Part shown: positions 8,315 through 17,338 of the stretch, one piece after another | Numbering within the stretch: the first letter of the stretch is position 1 | Layout of the letters: each line of letters begins with the position of its first letter | Origin: Candidatus Scalindua sp. | Lineage (GTDB): Bacteria; Planctomycetota; Brocadiia; Brocadiales; Scalinduaceae | DNA: 64,000 nt | Direction of reading: 5' to 3' | Assembly (NCBI GenBank): GCA_021776915.1 | Contig: JAIQZU010000006.1 | Location: forward strand, 62,001 to 126,000 | Notes under the pieces: generated by a model | The model's database searches: none | Seen by the model: only the letters and a program-made list of their open reading frames with translations | What the model was told of the DNA's origin: nothing | Translations under genes and position numbers: made by a program

Positions 8315-9343
8315 ATGCGCAAACTTACCACTGATAAAGATTACAAAGCATTCTTTACCCAAGTTAAAAAACGTATTTCAGATGCACAATATGAAGCGTT
8401 AAGGCAGGTCAATCTCCAATTAATCGACCTGTACTGGGATTTGGGAAAAATGATTGTTTCCCGGCAGAAAAAGCACAATTGGGGGAAATCCATTGTTCAG
8501 AATCTGGCAAAAGACTTACAAAACGAATACCCGGGGATGAGTGGGTTTTCGTCTCAAAATCTCTGGTATATGCGCCAGTTTTATCTTACGTATAAGGGTA
8601 AAAAAAGACTCCAACCATTGGTTGGAGAAATCAGTTGGGCAAAACACCTTGTAATAATCAGTCGATGCAAAGCTGATTCTGAAAGAGAATTTTATATAAA
8701 GATGACTAAGAAGTTTGGCTGGACAAAAGACGTCCTTATCCACCAGGTTGACAATAGATCATTTGAGAAATACTTGTTGAATCAGACAAATTTTGATAAA
8801 GCGGTACCGGTTAGATATAGAAATCAAGCAAAATTGGCCGTAAAAGATGAATACACATTTGATTTCCTTGAATTAGGAGAAAAACATTCGGAAAGAGAAT
8901 TAGAAATTGGTCTCATAAACAACATCAGGAAATTTCTATCTGAGATGGGAGGGCATTTTGCTTTTATTGGGAATCAATTCCGGATAGAAGTTGAAGGAGA
9001 TGAGTTTTTTATTGATCTGCTTCTTTATCATCGTGTTTTGAAAAGTCTTGTGGCAATCGAACTTAAAATTGGTGATTTTAAGCCGGAATACGCAGGTAAA
9101 ATGCAGTTTTACCTTTCTGCTCTGGATGATACTATCAGGCTTCATGATGAAAAGGCTTCTATCGGTATTATTATTTGCAAGGGGAAAAAGAGTACTGTTG
9201 TTGAATATGCACTGAAGGATTCTAAAAAACCTATTGGCGTTTCCACATATACGATTGCAAAGAAATTACCGGAAAATATTAAAAAATATCTCCCTTCACC
9301 AAAAGAACTAAGAGAACAGTTGGATAAGTTAGATATTAAATAA
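8315..9343 (+). CDS. DUF1016 / YhcG-type PD-(D/E)XK nuclease domain protein
   Basis: 342 residues. The N-terminal half is the DUF1016 helical domain (QVNLQLIDLYWDLGKMI, NLAKDLQNEYPGMSGFSSQNLWYMRQFY, WAKHLVIISRCK). The C-terminal half is a PD-(D/E)XK nuclease-like domain: FIDLLLYHR with D234, then LVAIELKIGDF with E249-x-K251, and YAGKMQFYLSALDD. These proteins frequently occur inside restriction-modification loci and are probably nucleases acting with the neighbours; the mode of action is not established. It is placed between the methyltransferase and helicase genes with an 8-base gap before the latter, implying one operon. Confidence 0.9.
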   Translation: MRKLTTDKDYKAFFTQVKKRISDAQYEALRQVNLQLIDLYWDLGKMIVSRQKKHNWGKSIVQNLAKDLQNEYPGMSGFSSQNLWYMRQFYLTYKGKKRLQPLVGEISWAKHLVIISRCKADSEREFYIKMTKKFGWTKDVLIHQVDNRSFEKYLLNQTNFDKAVPVRYRNQAKLAVKDEYTFDFLELGEKHSERELEIGLINNIRKFLSEMGGHFAFIGNQFRIEVEGDEFFIDLLLYHRVLKSLVAIELKIGDFKPEYAGKMQFYLSALDDTIRLHDEKASIGIIICKGKKSTVVEYALKDSKKPIGVSTYTIAKKLPENIKKYLPSPKELREQLDKLDIK

Positions 9344-9350
9344 AAAGAAT

Positions 9351-12176
9351 ATGGCAAGGAATATTGACAAACTCATCATTAACAGCCCGCATGAAGAACC
9401 CAAACATTATTGGTTCTATGACAGGGAAAACAGAGATTTTCAGATAAGAGATGGCAGGCGGCCTGCCGGTTATGTCATGGCAACTCCCAATTCCAAAGCC
9501 TTTGATGACCCGGGGATTTTCATAGAAATTGATCTGGTCAATAAAATAAGACCCAGAGTAAAGGCATGGCGGGAAGCGGGCTATCCCGGAGTTACCGGAA
9601 TTACCAAAAGATTATTGGAACATTGGCAAGACCCGGAAGAACGCAAAAATCGCAGGTTTTTCTTCTGCCAGTTAGAGGCGATTGAAACGCTGATCTGGCT
9701 GACTGAAGCGCCTGCTGCTGACAAAGTAGGCATCAACTTCCAGGGAGACGGTGGAGCGTTTGAACGCTTGTGTAGCAAAATGGCAACCGGTTCAGGCAAA
9801 ACCATCATCATGGCAATGATTATAGCATGGAATTTTTTGAATAAAGTTACTAATCCCACTGATGCCCGTTACAGCAAATATGCTTTAGTTGTCGCTCCGG
9901 GACTGACCGTAAAAAGCCGCTTACACGTTTTATATCCTACTAACGAAGAAAATTATTATGAAGAATTTAATATTGTGCCTGCTTCTTTGATGGATAAATT
10001 ACGGCAAGGAAAGATTATTATCCACAACTGGCACTCCTTAGCCTGGGACACCCAGGACAAGATTGATGCAAAAATAGAAAAGGGACAACTTCGTTCCGTG
10101 GACAAGCGCAAGCATATAGAAATAAGCGGTGAAGCCTACGTAAAGCAAGTTTTGGGTGAGATGTCCAATGCCAGAAACATCATTGTCTTGAATGATGAAG
10201 CTCATCACGCCTGGCGGGTAAACCCGGAGGCTGTGGGAAAATACAAACGAACAGGTTCAGAAAAAGACAGCGCGGAAGAAGCAACTATCTGGGTGGGCGG
10301 GTTAGACAGAATTCATAATCAGAGGGGTATTTTGAGATGTTTCGATATGTCAGCAACACCTTTTTCACCTTCGGGTAAAAAAGCTGCGGAAGAATCACTG
10401 TTCTCATGGATTGTTTCAGACTTTGGATTGAATGATGCCATTGAATCCGGTTTAGTAAAAACCCCAAGAGTAGTCGTTCGCGACGATAGTAAAAGAACCA
10501 GAGAATTGAAGTCAAGGCTTTATCATATTTACATGGATGATGAAGTAAAAGATAATATAACTCACAAAGCAGATGAAACGGAACCATTGCCGGATTTAGT
10601 TATAAATGCCTATTATTTACTGGGAAAAGATTGGTTGGAGGCGAAAAAGAAGTGGGAGACTGCCGGTCATAAGGCGCCACCGGTAATGATAACTGTCGCT
10701 AATCGAACAGAAACATCTTCACGAATAAAATATGCTTTTGATCACAACCAGATATTAATCCCTGAGTTGTGCAATAGTGACAAAACTCTACAGATTGACA
10801 GCAAGGTTTTAGAAATAGCCGAATCAGAATCAGAAGCGATTGACCTTGAAACTGAAGTTGAGGAAGAAGAGTCCACACCTAAATTGACAAAAAAACAGCA
10901 GGCAGAATTACTGCGCCAGACAGTTGATTCGGTTGGAAGGATTGGACAGCCGGGCGAGCAGATACAAAACGTTATTTCAGTCGGAATGCTTTCTGAAGGC
11001 TGGGATGCAAAAACGGTTACTCATATAATGGGTTTACGCGCATTTTCCAGTCAGTTGCTATGTGAACAGGTTATTGGCAGAGGATTGAGACGTGTTTCAT
11101 ACGATACAGGAGAAGACGGATTATTTGAAGCTGAATATGTAAATATTTTTGGTGTGCCGTTTACATTCCTGCCTCATGAAGGTGGAGATGGCCCACCGCC
11201 TCCTCCTCCGCCTCCAAAAACAAAAATAGAGCCTGTTCAGGAAAAATCAGGGCATGAAATATCCTGGCCGAATATTATCCGAATTGACCATGTTTACAAA
11301 CCAAAACTGGCTTTGAATTGGGATAACGTTCGGGTTTTGGAAATAGACCCTTACGAATCTATCACGGAAGCTGAACTGGCGGCAATTATTGCAGGGAAAG
11401 CAAACCCAAAAGTTAAAGCTGCAATCGGTTTAGAACAAATAGCGGAAGACACAAGAGTTCAGACAATTGTTTTTAGAATAGCCTCTATTATTTACAATTC
11501 GGAAAAAAGAACGGACTGGAAAGGAAGCAAAGAGGTCTTTTTGGCTCAGGTTGTAAGATTGGTGGAGCAATTCATCGAATCCGACAAAATCCGAATTAAG
11601 CATGATCTGTTCCATCAGGATAATTCAAAACGAAAAATTCTTATCCTTATAAACATGAACAAGATTATACAGCATATCTGGACAGAAATACGCGCTGAAA
11701 ACACTCAAAAACTCACACCAATATTTGACAGGGAAAAACCAATTCGTTCAACTTCTGATGTAAGGACCTGGTACACCAGCAAACCATGCGAATGGACTGA
11801 TAAATCACATATTAGTCATTGTGTCTATGATAGCGGCTGGGAAGCAAGTGAAGCCTACTTTCTGGATAAATCAGATTTGGTTGAATCATTTGTAAAAAAC
11901 GACCATTTAGGTTTTTACATTCTTTACAATCACAAAGGAGTAATAAGAAAATATTACCCGGACTTTATGATTCGATTGGCAAATGGTGAATATTTAATCC
12001 TTGAAACAAAAGGAGTTGACAATCAACAAAACAAGACTAAACGTGAATTTTTGAATGAATGGGTCAACGCGGTAAACAATCATGGCGGTTTTGGAAAATG
12101 GCATTGGAATGTGTCATCCCACCCATCCGACATGAAACAGATATTAAAGAAATGTTTAGAATTAATAACTGCTTGA
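9351..12176 (+). CDS. Type III-like restriction subunit (DEAD helicase plus endonuclease, BPTD_3080 type)
   Basis: 941-residue ATP-dependent restriction enzyme. Superfamily 2 helicase motifs in order: Walker A MATGSGKT (about 144-151), NDEAHHAW (about 281), DMSATPF (about 331) and QVIGRGLRR (about 572) with EGWDAKTVTHIMGLRAF before it. A polyproline linker (GGDGPPPPPPPP) follows at about 620. The C-terminus has a PD-(D/E)XK nuclease: YYPDFMIRL (D about 870) and YLILETKG (E about 885, K about 887). Length and architecture match restriction subunits paired with large beta-class methyltransferases. The partner is the gene at 5787-8264. It cuts unmethylated invading DNA. Confidence 0.9.
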   Translation: MARNIDKLIINSPHEEPKHYWFYDRENRDFQIRDGRRPAGYVMATPNSKAFDDPGIFIEIDLVNKIRPRVKAWREAGYPGVTGITKRLLEHWQDPEERKNRRFFFCQLEAIETLIWLTEAPAADKVGINFQGDGGAFERLCSKMATGSGKTIIMAMIIAWNFLNKVTNPTDARYSKYALVVAPGLTVKSRLHVLYPTNEENYYEEFNIVPASLMDKLRQGKIIIHNWHSLAWDTQDKIDAKIEKGQLRSVDKRKHIEISGEAYVKQVLGEMSNARNIIVLNDEAHHAWRVNPEAVGKYKRTGSEKDSAEEATIWVGGLDRIHNQRGILRCFDMSATPFSPSGKKAAEESLFSWIVSDFGLNDAIESGLVKTPRVVVRDDSKRTRELKSRLYHIYMDDEVKDNITHKADETEPLPDLVINAYYLLGKDWLEAKKKWETAGHKAPPVMITVANRTETSSRIKYAFDHNQILIPELCNSDKTLQIDSKVLEIAESESEAIDLETEVEEEESTPKLTKKQQAELLRQTVDSVGRIGQPGEQIQNVISVGMLSEGWDAKTVTHIMGLRAFSSQLLCEQVIGRGLRRVSYDTGEDGLFEAEYVNIFGVPFTFLPHEGGDGPPPPPPPPKTKIEPVQEKSGHEISWPNIIRIDHVYKPKLALNWDNVRVLEIDPYESITEAELAAIIAGKANPKVKAAIGLEQIAEDTRVQTIVFRIASIIYNSEKRTDWKGSKEVFLAQVVRLVEQFIESDKIRIKHDLFHQDNSKRKILILINMNKIIQHIWTEIRAENTQKLTPIFDREKPIRSTSDVRTWYTSKPCEWTDKSHISHCVYDSGWEASEAYFLDKSDLVESFVKNDHLGFYILYNHKGVIRKYYPDFMIRLANGEYLILETKGVDNQQNKTKREFLNEWVNAVNNHGGFGKWHWNVSSHPSDMKQILKKCLELITA

Positions 12177-12230
12177 GTTTTCGGCTGCGTAAGCGAAATC
12201 CCATTGCAACGGAAGTAACAACCCCCTTAA

Positions 12231-12277
12231 TCCCCCTTTTTTAAGGGGGAATTAAAAGCAAGCCCCCTGTAGGGGGC
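12231..12277. terminator. Two G/C hairpins between the defence island and cobS
   Basis: CCCCCTT/AAGGGGG with a T-rich loop (12231-12249) and GCCCCCT/AGGGGGC with a 2-base loop (12262-12277), 18 bases before cobS. Stems are strong but neither is followed by a T-run, so they may be interspersed repeats; they mark the border of the island and could still impede transcription. Confidence 0.45.
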
Positions 12278-12294
12278 GAAAAGGAATTATCTAA

Positions 12295-13104
12295 ATGAAG
12301 GATTTTCTCTGGGCGCTGAATTTTTTAACAATTGTTCCAACAGGCAGGAGATGGTGTGAAAGAGAGCCAAAGGTAGGGAATGTAGTGTTCTGGTTTCCTA
12401 TAATCGGTATGTTGATGGGAGTTGTACTGACATTTATTTATTTCTACGCAACCTGGTTCTTTCCACATCTGGTCGCCGATGCCGTAATCCTGATAATTTA
12501 TATTGTTATGACGGGCGGTTTTCACCTCGATGGTTTTGCAGATACCTGTGATGGCTTATTTGGAGGGAGCACCAGGGAGAAAAGGCTCGACATAATGCGG
12601 GACAGCCGGACGGGGAGCTATGGCGCATTATGTCTTATATGTACTGTAGGCCTGAAATATATTTGCCTTGTTTCAATTGATCCGGGAGCTGTAGCTGCGC
12701 TGTCCGTTATTTCTGACTACGAGATAATAAAGGATTTGAACCCTTTATATCTGCAAGCTTGTGAAAAGGGTAAAGTACTTTTCTTTATGTGTGCTATTGG
12801 TAGATGGTCTCAAGTACTGGGTGCAGCGCTGTCAAGTTATGCCAGAGATGAAGGGGGTACGGGAAAGATAATTGTTGAAAACGTAAAAACAAGACATGCT
12901 TTATTTTCCTCGATCTTACCGGGAATACTCATATTTTTGTTTTGTGGAATTACTGGCATTCTTATATTCTTTACAGTATTCATTGTGGTTGCCTTGTTCG
13001 TTTCTTATACCAAAGAGAAAATTGGCGGTATGACAGGTGATACCCTTGGCGCAGTAAACGAGATAAGTGAATTGACCGTTTTACTTACCTTTTTAGTTAT
13101 TTGA
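12295..13104 (+). CDS. cobS: Adenosylcobinamide-GDP ribazoletransferase
   Basis: 269-residue integral membrane enzyme that joins adenosylcobinamide-GDP to alpha-ribazole (or its phosphate), the last assembly step of cobalamin. Signatures: LWALNFLTIVPTG at the start, GGFHLDGFADTCDGLFGGSTREKRLDIMRDSRTGSYG (about 78-114) and a C-terminal GGMTGDTLGAVNEISE. Five or six hydrophobic segments. AAAGGAA lies 8 bases before ATG. The region after about residue 132 (VSIDPGAVAALSVISDYEIIKDLNPLYLQ) is a little longer than in short homologues. The partner cobU lies downstream, separated by an apparent insertion (13115-13599). Confidence 0.95.
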   Translation: MKDFLWALNFLTIVPTGRRWCEREPKVGNVVFWFPIIGMLMGVVLTFIYFYATWFFPHLVADAVILIIYIVMTGGFHLDGFADTCDGLFGGSTREKRLDIMRDSRTGSYGALCLICTVGLKYICLVSIDPGAVAALSVISDYEIIKDLNPLYLQACEKGKVLFFMCAIGRWSQVLGAALSSYARDEGGTGKIIVENVKTRHALFSSILPGILIFLFCGITGILIFFTVFIVVALFVSYTKEKIGGMTGDTLGAVNEISELTVLLTFLVI

Positions 13105-13114
13105 TAATCTAGTC

Positions 13115-13599
13115 TACCACGGAAAAGCACGGAATGGCACTGATTAAAAAAGAAAGGAGAGGCTATGGGTAAACTGTTATATGAAGACTTGACTTATAAA
13201 ATCATAGGTGCAGCACAAGAAGTATATAAAGAACTTGGTCCAGGTTATTTAGAATCGGTTTATGAAGATGCATTGTGTTACGAACTGGATTTAATAAATA
13301 TAATTTATGAAAGACAAGTAGAACTAGATGTGCATTATAAAAATACTGTCTTTGAACGTAGATTTCGAGCTGATCTTTTGATAGAAGAAAAGGTTATTGT
13401 GGAAAATAAGGCAATAAAAACTATAACAAATCAGGATGAAGCCCAATTGATAAATTATCTTAAAACAACTCGTTTGAGGGTGGGCCTATTGTTTAACTAT
13501 GGAGCAGATAAATTTGAAAAAGTTAGAAGAATATTCTGATCTATCAGAAATACTCTGTCGGATTGTAATTCAGTGTAACTCCGTGAAAATTCCGTGGTA
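13115..13599. mobile_element. Inverted-repeat-flanked cassette carrying the GxxExxY gene
   Basis: The GxxExxY gene is bracketed by an imperfect inverted repeat: left 13115-13146 (TACCACGGAAAAGCACGGAA then TGGCACTGATTA) and right 13566-13599, whose reverse complement reads TACCACGGAATTTTCACGGA then GTTACACTGAATTA. The cassette falls exactly between cobS and cobU, which belong together, so it looks inserted as a unit. No transposase and no clear target duplication are visible. Confidence 0.55.
13165..13539 (+). CDS. GxxExxY protein (PD-(D/E)XK-like)
   Basis: 124 residues with the defining motif in LGPGYLESVYEDALCYEL (G29-x2-E-x2-Y region), then RADLLIEEKVIVENKAIKTI, an arrangement like D...E-x-K of the PD-(D/E)XK nuclease fold, and YLKTTRLRVGLLFNYG. 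The family is widespread and its function is unknown; nuclease activity is inferred from the fold only. A strong ribosome-binding site (AAAGGAGAGG) precedes ATG 13165. It interrupts the cobS-cobU pair and lies within an inverted-repeat cassette, so it is probably mobile cargo or a selfish gene. Confidence 0.9.
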   Translation: MGKLLYEDLTYKIIGAAQEVYKELGPGYLESVYEDALCYELDLINIIYERQVELDVHYKNTVFERRFRADLLIEEKVIVENKAIKTITNQDEAQLINYLKTTRLRVGLLFNYGADKFEKVRRIF

Positions 13600-13611
13600 A
13601 ATTGAACTTTT

Positions 13612-14154
13612 ATGTCAGAATTAACATTCATAATCGGCGGTGCAAGAAGCGGCAAGTCTGCATTTGCAATGAAACTTGCTGAAAAACACAAGCATGTTTG
13701 TTATATTGCGACTGCAGATTCCTGGCAGGCTTCACAGATTGATGACGGTGAGATGCTGGAGAGGATACAAAACCACCGTAAGAATAGGCCCGCAGACTGG
13801 GAAACGGTAGAAGCTCCACTTGAGTTGGATAGTGCGGTTACAAATCTTAATGGAACCTTCGATGTTGTATTAATTGATTGTATTACCCTTTATGTAACAA
13901 ATATGCTTCTTGGCGGTAGTAAAGAGGCAGGGGATGAGTACATAATTGATGCAATAAACAAATTATGTATTGTTTGTAAGAAGCTACCTTCTCATGTTAT
14001 AATGGTGTCTAATGAAGTTGGTTACGGAATCGTGCCGGATAATGTGCTTTCGAGGAGATTTCGTGATATTGCAGGCTATGCTAATCAAATAATTGCAAAT
14101 GAAGCAGATAATGTATATCTTGTTACTGCAGGGATTGAAACCAAGATTAAATAA
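13612..14154 (+). CDS. cobU: Adenosylcobinamide kinase / adenosylcobinamide-phosphate guanylyltransferase
   Basis: 180-residue bifunctional enzyme that phosphorylates adenosylcobinamide and transfers GMP to it, making the substrate of CobS. P-loop GGARSGKS at residues 8-15, the guanylate-accepting His region [35 protein letters not shown], and [31 protein letters not shown], all family hallmarks. Length matches typical CobU. With cobS it gives a nucleotide-loop assembly pair, suggesting cobinamide salvage or late cobalamin synthesis; no other cob genes are in the window. Confidence 0.95.
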   Translation: MSELTFIIGGARSGKSAFAMKLAEKHKHVCYIATADSWQASQIDDGEMLERIQNHRKNRPADWETVEAPLELDSAVTNLNGTFDVVLIDCITLYVTNMLLGGSKEAGDEYIIDAINKLCIVCKKLPSHVIMVSNEVGYGIVPDNVLSRRFRDIAGYANQIIANEADNVYLVTAGIETKIK

Positions 14155-14177
14155 TCATTTTTTCGAAAGGAGATATA

Positions 14178-14822
14178 ATGAAATTTTTTATAGATACAGC
14201 GGACGTAAATGAAATAAGAGAGGCAGAGAGTCTGGGTATCCTTGATGGGGTTACAACAAACCCTACACTGGTATCAAAAACAGGACGGCCTTTTAAGGAA
14301 ACCATAGAGGAGATATGTTCAATTGTTAAGGGCCCGGTAAGCGCTGAAGTAGTTAGTGTAGATACTGACGGTATAATTAAAGAGGGAAGAGAGTTGGCAA
14401 AAATAGCTGATAACATAGTCGTCAAGGTCCCTCTTATAAAGGATGGCCTTAAGGCGGTAAAGGCTCTTACCTCAGAAGGAATAAAGGTAAATGTCACCTT
14501 GTGTTTCTCATCAAATCAGGCCTTGCTTGCAGCAAAGGCCGGGGGTACTTATATCAGCCCGTTTGTCGGCAGACTGGATGATAAAGGGCATACGGGAATG
14601 GAGGTAATTGATGAGATTCGTACTATCTATGATAATTATGGTTTTGAGACAGAGATAATCGTTGCCAGTATTCGAAATCCATTACATGTAAGAGATGCCG
14701 CTCTTATGGGCGCTGATATAGCAACAATACCATTTGCGGTATTCAACAATATAGTAAAACATCCATTGACCGATGAAGGACTGAAGCAGTTCCTTGCAGA
14801 CTGGGAAAAGGTTCCCAAATAG
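14178..14822 (+). CDS. Transaldolase / fructose-6-phosphate aldolase family
   Basis: 214-residue small-type transaldolase. [32 protein letters not shown] is the family start; the Schiff-base Lys is K83 in [46 protein letters not shown] and [29 protein letters not shown] follow. Such short enzymes act either as transaldolases in the pentose phosphate pathway or as fructose-6-phosphate aldolases; many bacterial members are transaldolases, and sequence alone does not decide. AAAGGAGAT precedes the ATG by 6 bases; it starts 23 bases after cobU. Confidence 0.93.
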   Translation: MKFFIDTADVNEIREAESLGILDGVTTNPTLVSKTGRPFKETIEEICSIVKGPVSAEVVSVDTDGIIKEGRELAKIADNIVVKVPLIKDGLKAVKALTSEGIKVNVTLCFSSNQALLAAKAGGTYISPFVGRLDDKGHTGMEVIDEIRTIYDNYGFETEIIVASIRNPLHVRDAALMGADIATIPFAVFNNIVKHPLTDEGLKQFLADWEKVPK

Positions 14823-14911
14823 AAGCAGCGTCAGTTTAAATGTGGACGTTCAAATTAAACTATTTATAAGTGGATTAAGGACAAAAAGGCGAATCTACAT
14901 TTATCTGATAT

Positions 14912-16165
14912 ATGCATCGAATCAAACTTGCTGTAATATACCTTAACCTATCCGAGGATGGTTCTGAGCTTTTACTGCGGAGGCCTGTGGCCGGAGTGAA
15001 ATTGTTCGATCGTTTGATACTTACCTTAAATCGATCAGGATTGGACAAAATCATTGTTATTTCGCGTGGGTTAACATTTGAAGAAAAAGTAAAGATAGAA
15101 TCCAGGATTGTAGAAGATAACAGGTTCAATGGAAAACTAACGTGGTATGATCAGGAGAATTTTCTTAAAGAAGCAAATGGCCTGGAAAAGATCCGATCGG
15201 TAGTTGGGCCACATGGTTTTCTATTCATCAGAAATAACATCGTGACCACATCCCACCATGTAAAGAATTTTATTCATAATGTGATAGATTCGGAGGTTCT
15301 CGAAAAAAGAGTTGTTGCCGGTATACCTTGCGATCAAAATAGAAATGGTGGGCTTTTCTTTATTTCTACCGACCGCCTGAACTTAATCAACCAATATATT
15401 CAAATGCAGGTTATGGAAGAGCCTGTAGAAATAATCCAACCTGAAGAGAATCATAATTTCTGCGTATCCGTCCATAATGTCAGTGATGTTCGGGCAGCGG
15501 AAAAAGGTTTATTGAAACAACAAAAATTGAATTATACCCAGTTGATGGACATATGGTTCAATTCTCTGTTTTCTATAAGAATTTCCTCCTGGCTTGTAAA
15601 GACTCCATTCACACCCAACCAGCTAACATTGTCAGGTTTAGTCCTCGGTGTATTAACAGGTTGGTTTTTTGCTCAGGGTGATTATATCAACGGTGTTTTT
15701 GGTGGACTGGTATTGATATTCTCCGGCATCTGGGATTGTTGCGACGGCGATGTGGCGCGCCTCAAGTTTGTGGAATCAGATTATGGGGAATATCTAGATA
15801 CGATGTGTGATAACATTATTAATATCCTTACTTTTATCGGGATTGCAATAGGAGTGGCGAAGCAAAATGGCTTGCTTACTTCTCTGATTCCTTTTGTTCT
15901 TCTATTGATAGGAGGGGCATTGATATTTATCCTTATTTACTTTCCAAAAGGTTCAGGTAAAGGATATTCTTTTAAGGGAACACGGATGTATGATGTGATA
16001 CTACTCTTAGCCAGCCGTAATTTTATTTATGTTATCCTTCTCTTTGCCATTCTTGGCAGACTTGATTATTTTCTCTGGCTTGCAGGTTTTGGATCGAATA
16101 TATTCGCTATAACTCTGTTTCTTGCCAAATTCAGGAGAACCTCTGTGGTAAAGATTAACCCGTAA
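14912..16165 (+). CDS. CDP-alcohol phosphatidyltransferase with degenerate nucleotidyltransferase-like N-terminus
   Basis: 417 residues in two parts. Residues 1-210 follow the layout of sugar-phosphate nucleotidyltransferases (KLAVIYLNLSEDGSELLL, VAGVKLFDRLILTLNRSGLDKIIVIS, GPHGFLFIRNNIVTT), but the expected Gly-rich LAAGxGxR loop is absent, so this half may be inactive or altered. Residues 212-415 are a membrane CDP-alcohol phosphotransferase with the full motif D-x2-D-G-x2-A-R...G-x3-D-x3-D in WDCCDGDVARLKFVESDYGE followed by YLDTMCD (about 273-300), and five or six membrane helices. The fusion recalls inositol-phosphate cytidylyltransferase / di-inositol-phosphate synthase. Product unknown: a phospholipid or polar phosphodiester. 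Confidence 0.8.
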   Translation: MHRIKLAVIYLNLSEDGSELLLRRPVAGVKLFDRLILTLNRSGLDKIIVISRGLTFEEKVKIESRIVEDNRFNGKLTWYDQENFLKEANGLEKIRSVVGPHGFLFIRNNIVTTSHHVKNFIHNVIDSEVLEKRVVAGIPCDQNRNGGLFFISTDRLNLINQYIQMQVMEEPVEIIQPEENHNFCVSVHNVSDVRAAEKGLLKQQKLNYTQLMDIWFNSLFSIRISSWLVKTPFTPNQLTLSGLVLGVLTGWFFAQGDYINGVFGGLVLIFSGIWDCCDGDVARLKFVESDYGEYLDTMCDNIINILTFIGIAIGVAKQNGLLTSLIPFVLLLIGGALIFILIYFPKGSGKGYSFKGTRMYDVILLLASRNFIYVILLFAILGRLDYFLWLAGFGSNIFAITLFLAKFRRTSVVKINP

Positions 16166-16231
16166 CCAGAAAGGAGCACAAGGCAGAAATTATACATAGA
16201 TTCTGAGGAAAAAATCTAAGAACATATACTG

Positions 16232-16471
16232 CTACTCAGTCGCCAGCTTACGAACATAGGTATGATATTCACCATCATCAACTTCATCTATTTTCAGCAA
16301 TTCATTTCCTGTTTTTTCACACCAGGCCTTTATGTCACTCTTTATTCCGTCATCGGTTGAAATAATCTCCAGTACCTGCCCGGTCTCCAACTCCTTTATT
16401 TTTTGAGATGCCTTAAATATGGGCATAGGGCAAAGCAATCCATAACAATCCAATGTGAAATCAGCTTCCAT
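16232..16471 (-). CDS. TusA-family sulfurtransferase (SirA-like)
   Basis: 79-residue sulfur carrier. DCYGLLCPMPIFKASQKIKELETGQVLEIISTDDG has the conserved active-site Cys14 in the C-P-x-P motif that carries a persulfide; Cys9 is an additional cysteine. The C-terminal half (DIKAWCEKTGNELLKIDEVDDGEYHTYVRK) is standard. Members donate sulfur for tRNA thiolation, cofactors or sulfur metabolism; the specific acceptor is not shown. It is convergent with the CDP-alcohol transferase gene and divergent from the PIG-L gene, whose shared 252-base gap (16472-16723) should hold both promoters. Confidence 0.93.
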   Translation of the reverse strand: MEADFTLDCYGLLCPMPIFKASQKIKELETGQVLEIISTDDGIKSDIKAWCEKTGNELLKIDEVDDGEYHTYVRKLATE

Positions 16472-16723
16472 AATTTAAAAAGATCTCCTGTTTTGAAAGT
16501 TAATTGAAATACAGTAATTCACATAACTAATTAATAATAAACATGTTATAGACAATTATAGATTGCCGGAACTTATACTGAGCAAACTGAAGAAATTGTT
16601 CTTATCGTGATTGATCCTGAATATTTCCTCGGTATTATATATTTTTTTGTGGCTAATGTAAATCAAGTTGTGTAAATTTTACTAAGATTATAAAGATAAG
16701 AAGATCCTGATCTTGGAGAAACC

Positions 16724-17338
16724 ATGAACGTACTGGCCATTGGTGCTCATCCGGATGATATTGAGTTTGGGTGTGGGGGTACTTTATTAAAATATAGTGA
16801 GAAGGGCCATAAAGTATACATGTTGGTGTTGTCAAAAGGTGGCAAGGGGGGAGACCCTGATGTCAGGCAAAAAGAACAGGAAGATTCGGCAAGGATACTA
16901 AAGGCAGAAAAGTTGTTCCTTAGTGATTATGTAGATACAGAGATTGTACAGAGTCAGAAGCTTATAACCGAGATAGAAGGTTTTTTACAAGAGGTAAAAC
17001 CCGGGTTTATTTTTGTACAATATTTTAATGACACTCATCAAGACCACAGGAATTTGTCCGAATCCACTATATCTGCGACAAGATATATCCAGAATGTGCT
17101 CTTTTACGAAGGGCCAACTACACAGAATTTCACACCTAATGTGTTTGTAGATATTACGAAGGTTTTTGAAAAAAAACTTGAATGCCTGAATGCACATGTC
17201 TCCCAGGTTTCAAAGACAAACATTGAAGGCCTGTCAATTATTGAAGCTGCTAAGTCAGCAGCACACTTTAGAGGTATTCAGGGAAGGGTAAGTTTCGCCG
17301 AAGCATTTCATTCATTACGACTATTCATAAATATTTGA
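16724..17338 (+). CDS. PIG-L (LmbE-like) deacetylase
   Basis: 204-residue zinc-dependent N-acetylglucosamine-type deacetylase. Zinc and catalytic residues: AHPDDIEFGCGG (His8, Asp10-11 region) and FNDTHQDHRNLS (His105, His108). The middle segment VDTEIVQSQKLITEIEGFLQEVKPGFIFV fits the family. PIG-L enzymes remove acetyl groups from GlcNAc-linked substrates in bacillithiol, mycothiol, antibiotic or surface-glycan pathways. The start GAHPDD resembles BshB1. Its stop overlaps the next start (TGATG), so it is translationally coupled to a DegT-type aminotransferase, favouring a role in surface-sugar synthesis. Confidence 0.9.
   Translation: MNVLAIGAHPDDIEFGCGGTLLKYSEKGHKVYMLVLSKGGKGGDPDVRQKEQEDSARILKAEKLFLSDYVDTEIVQSQKLITEIEGFLQEVKPGFIFVQYFNDTHQDHRNLSESTISATRYIQNVLFYEGPTTQNFTPNVFVDITKVFEKKLECLNAHVSQVSKTNIEGLSIIEAAKSAAHFRGIQGRVSFAEAFHSLRLFINI

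Noticed and set aside
12231-12277. Certain intrinsic terminator of the restriction genes
   Set aside because: Strong stems but no downstream T-run; kept at low confidence.
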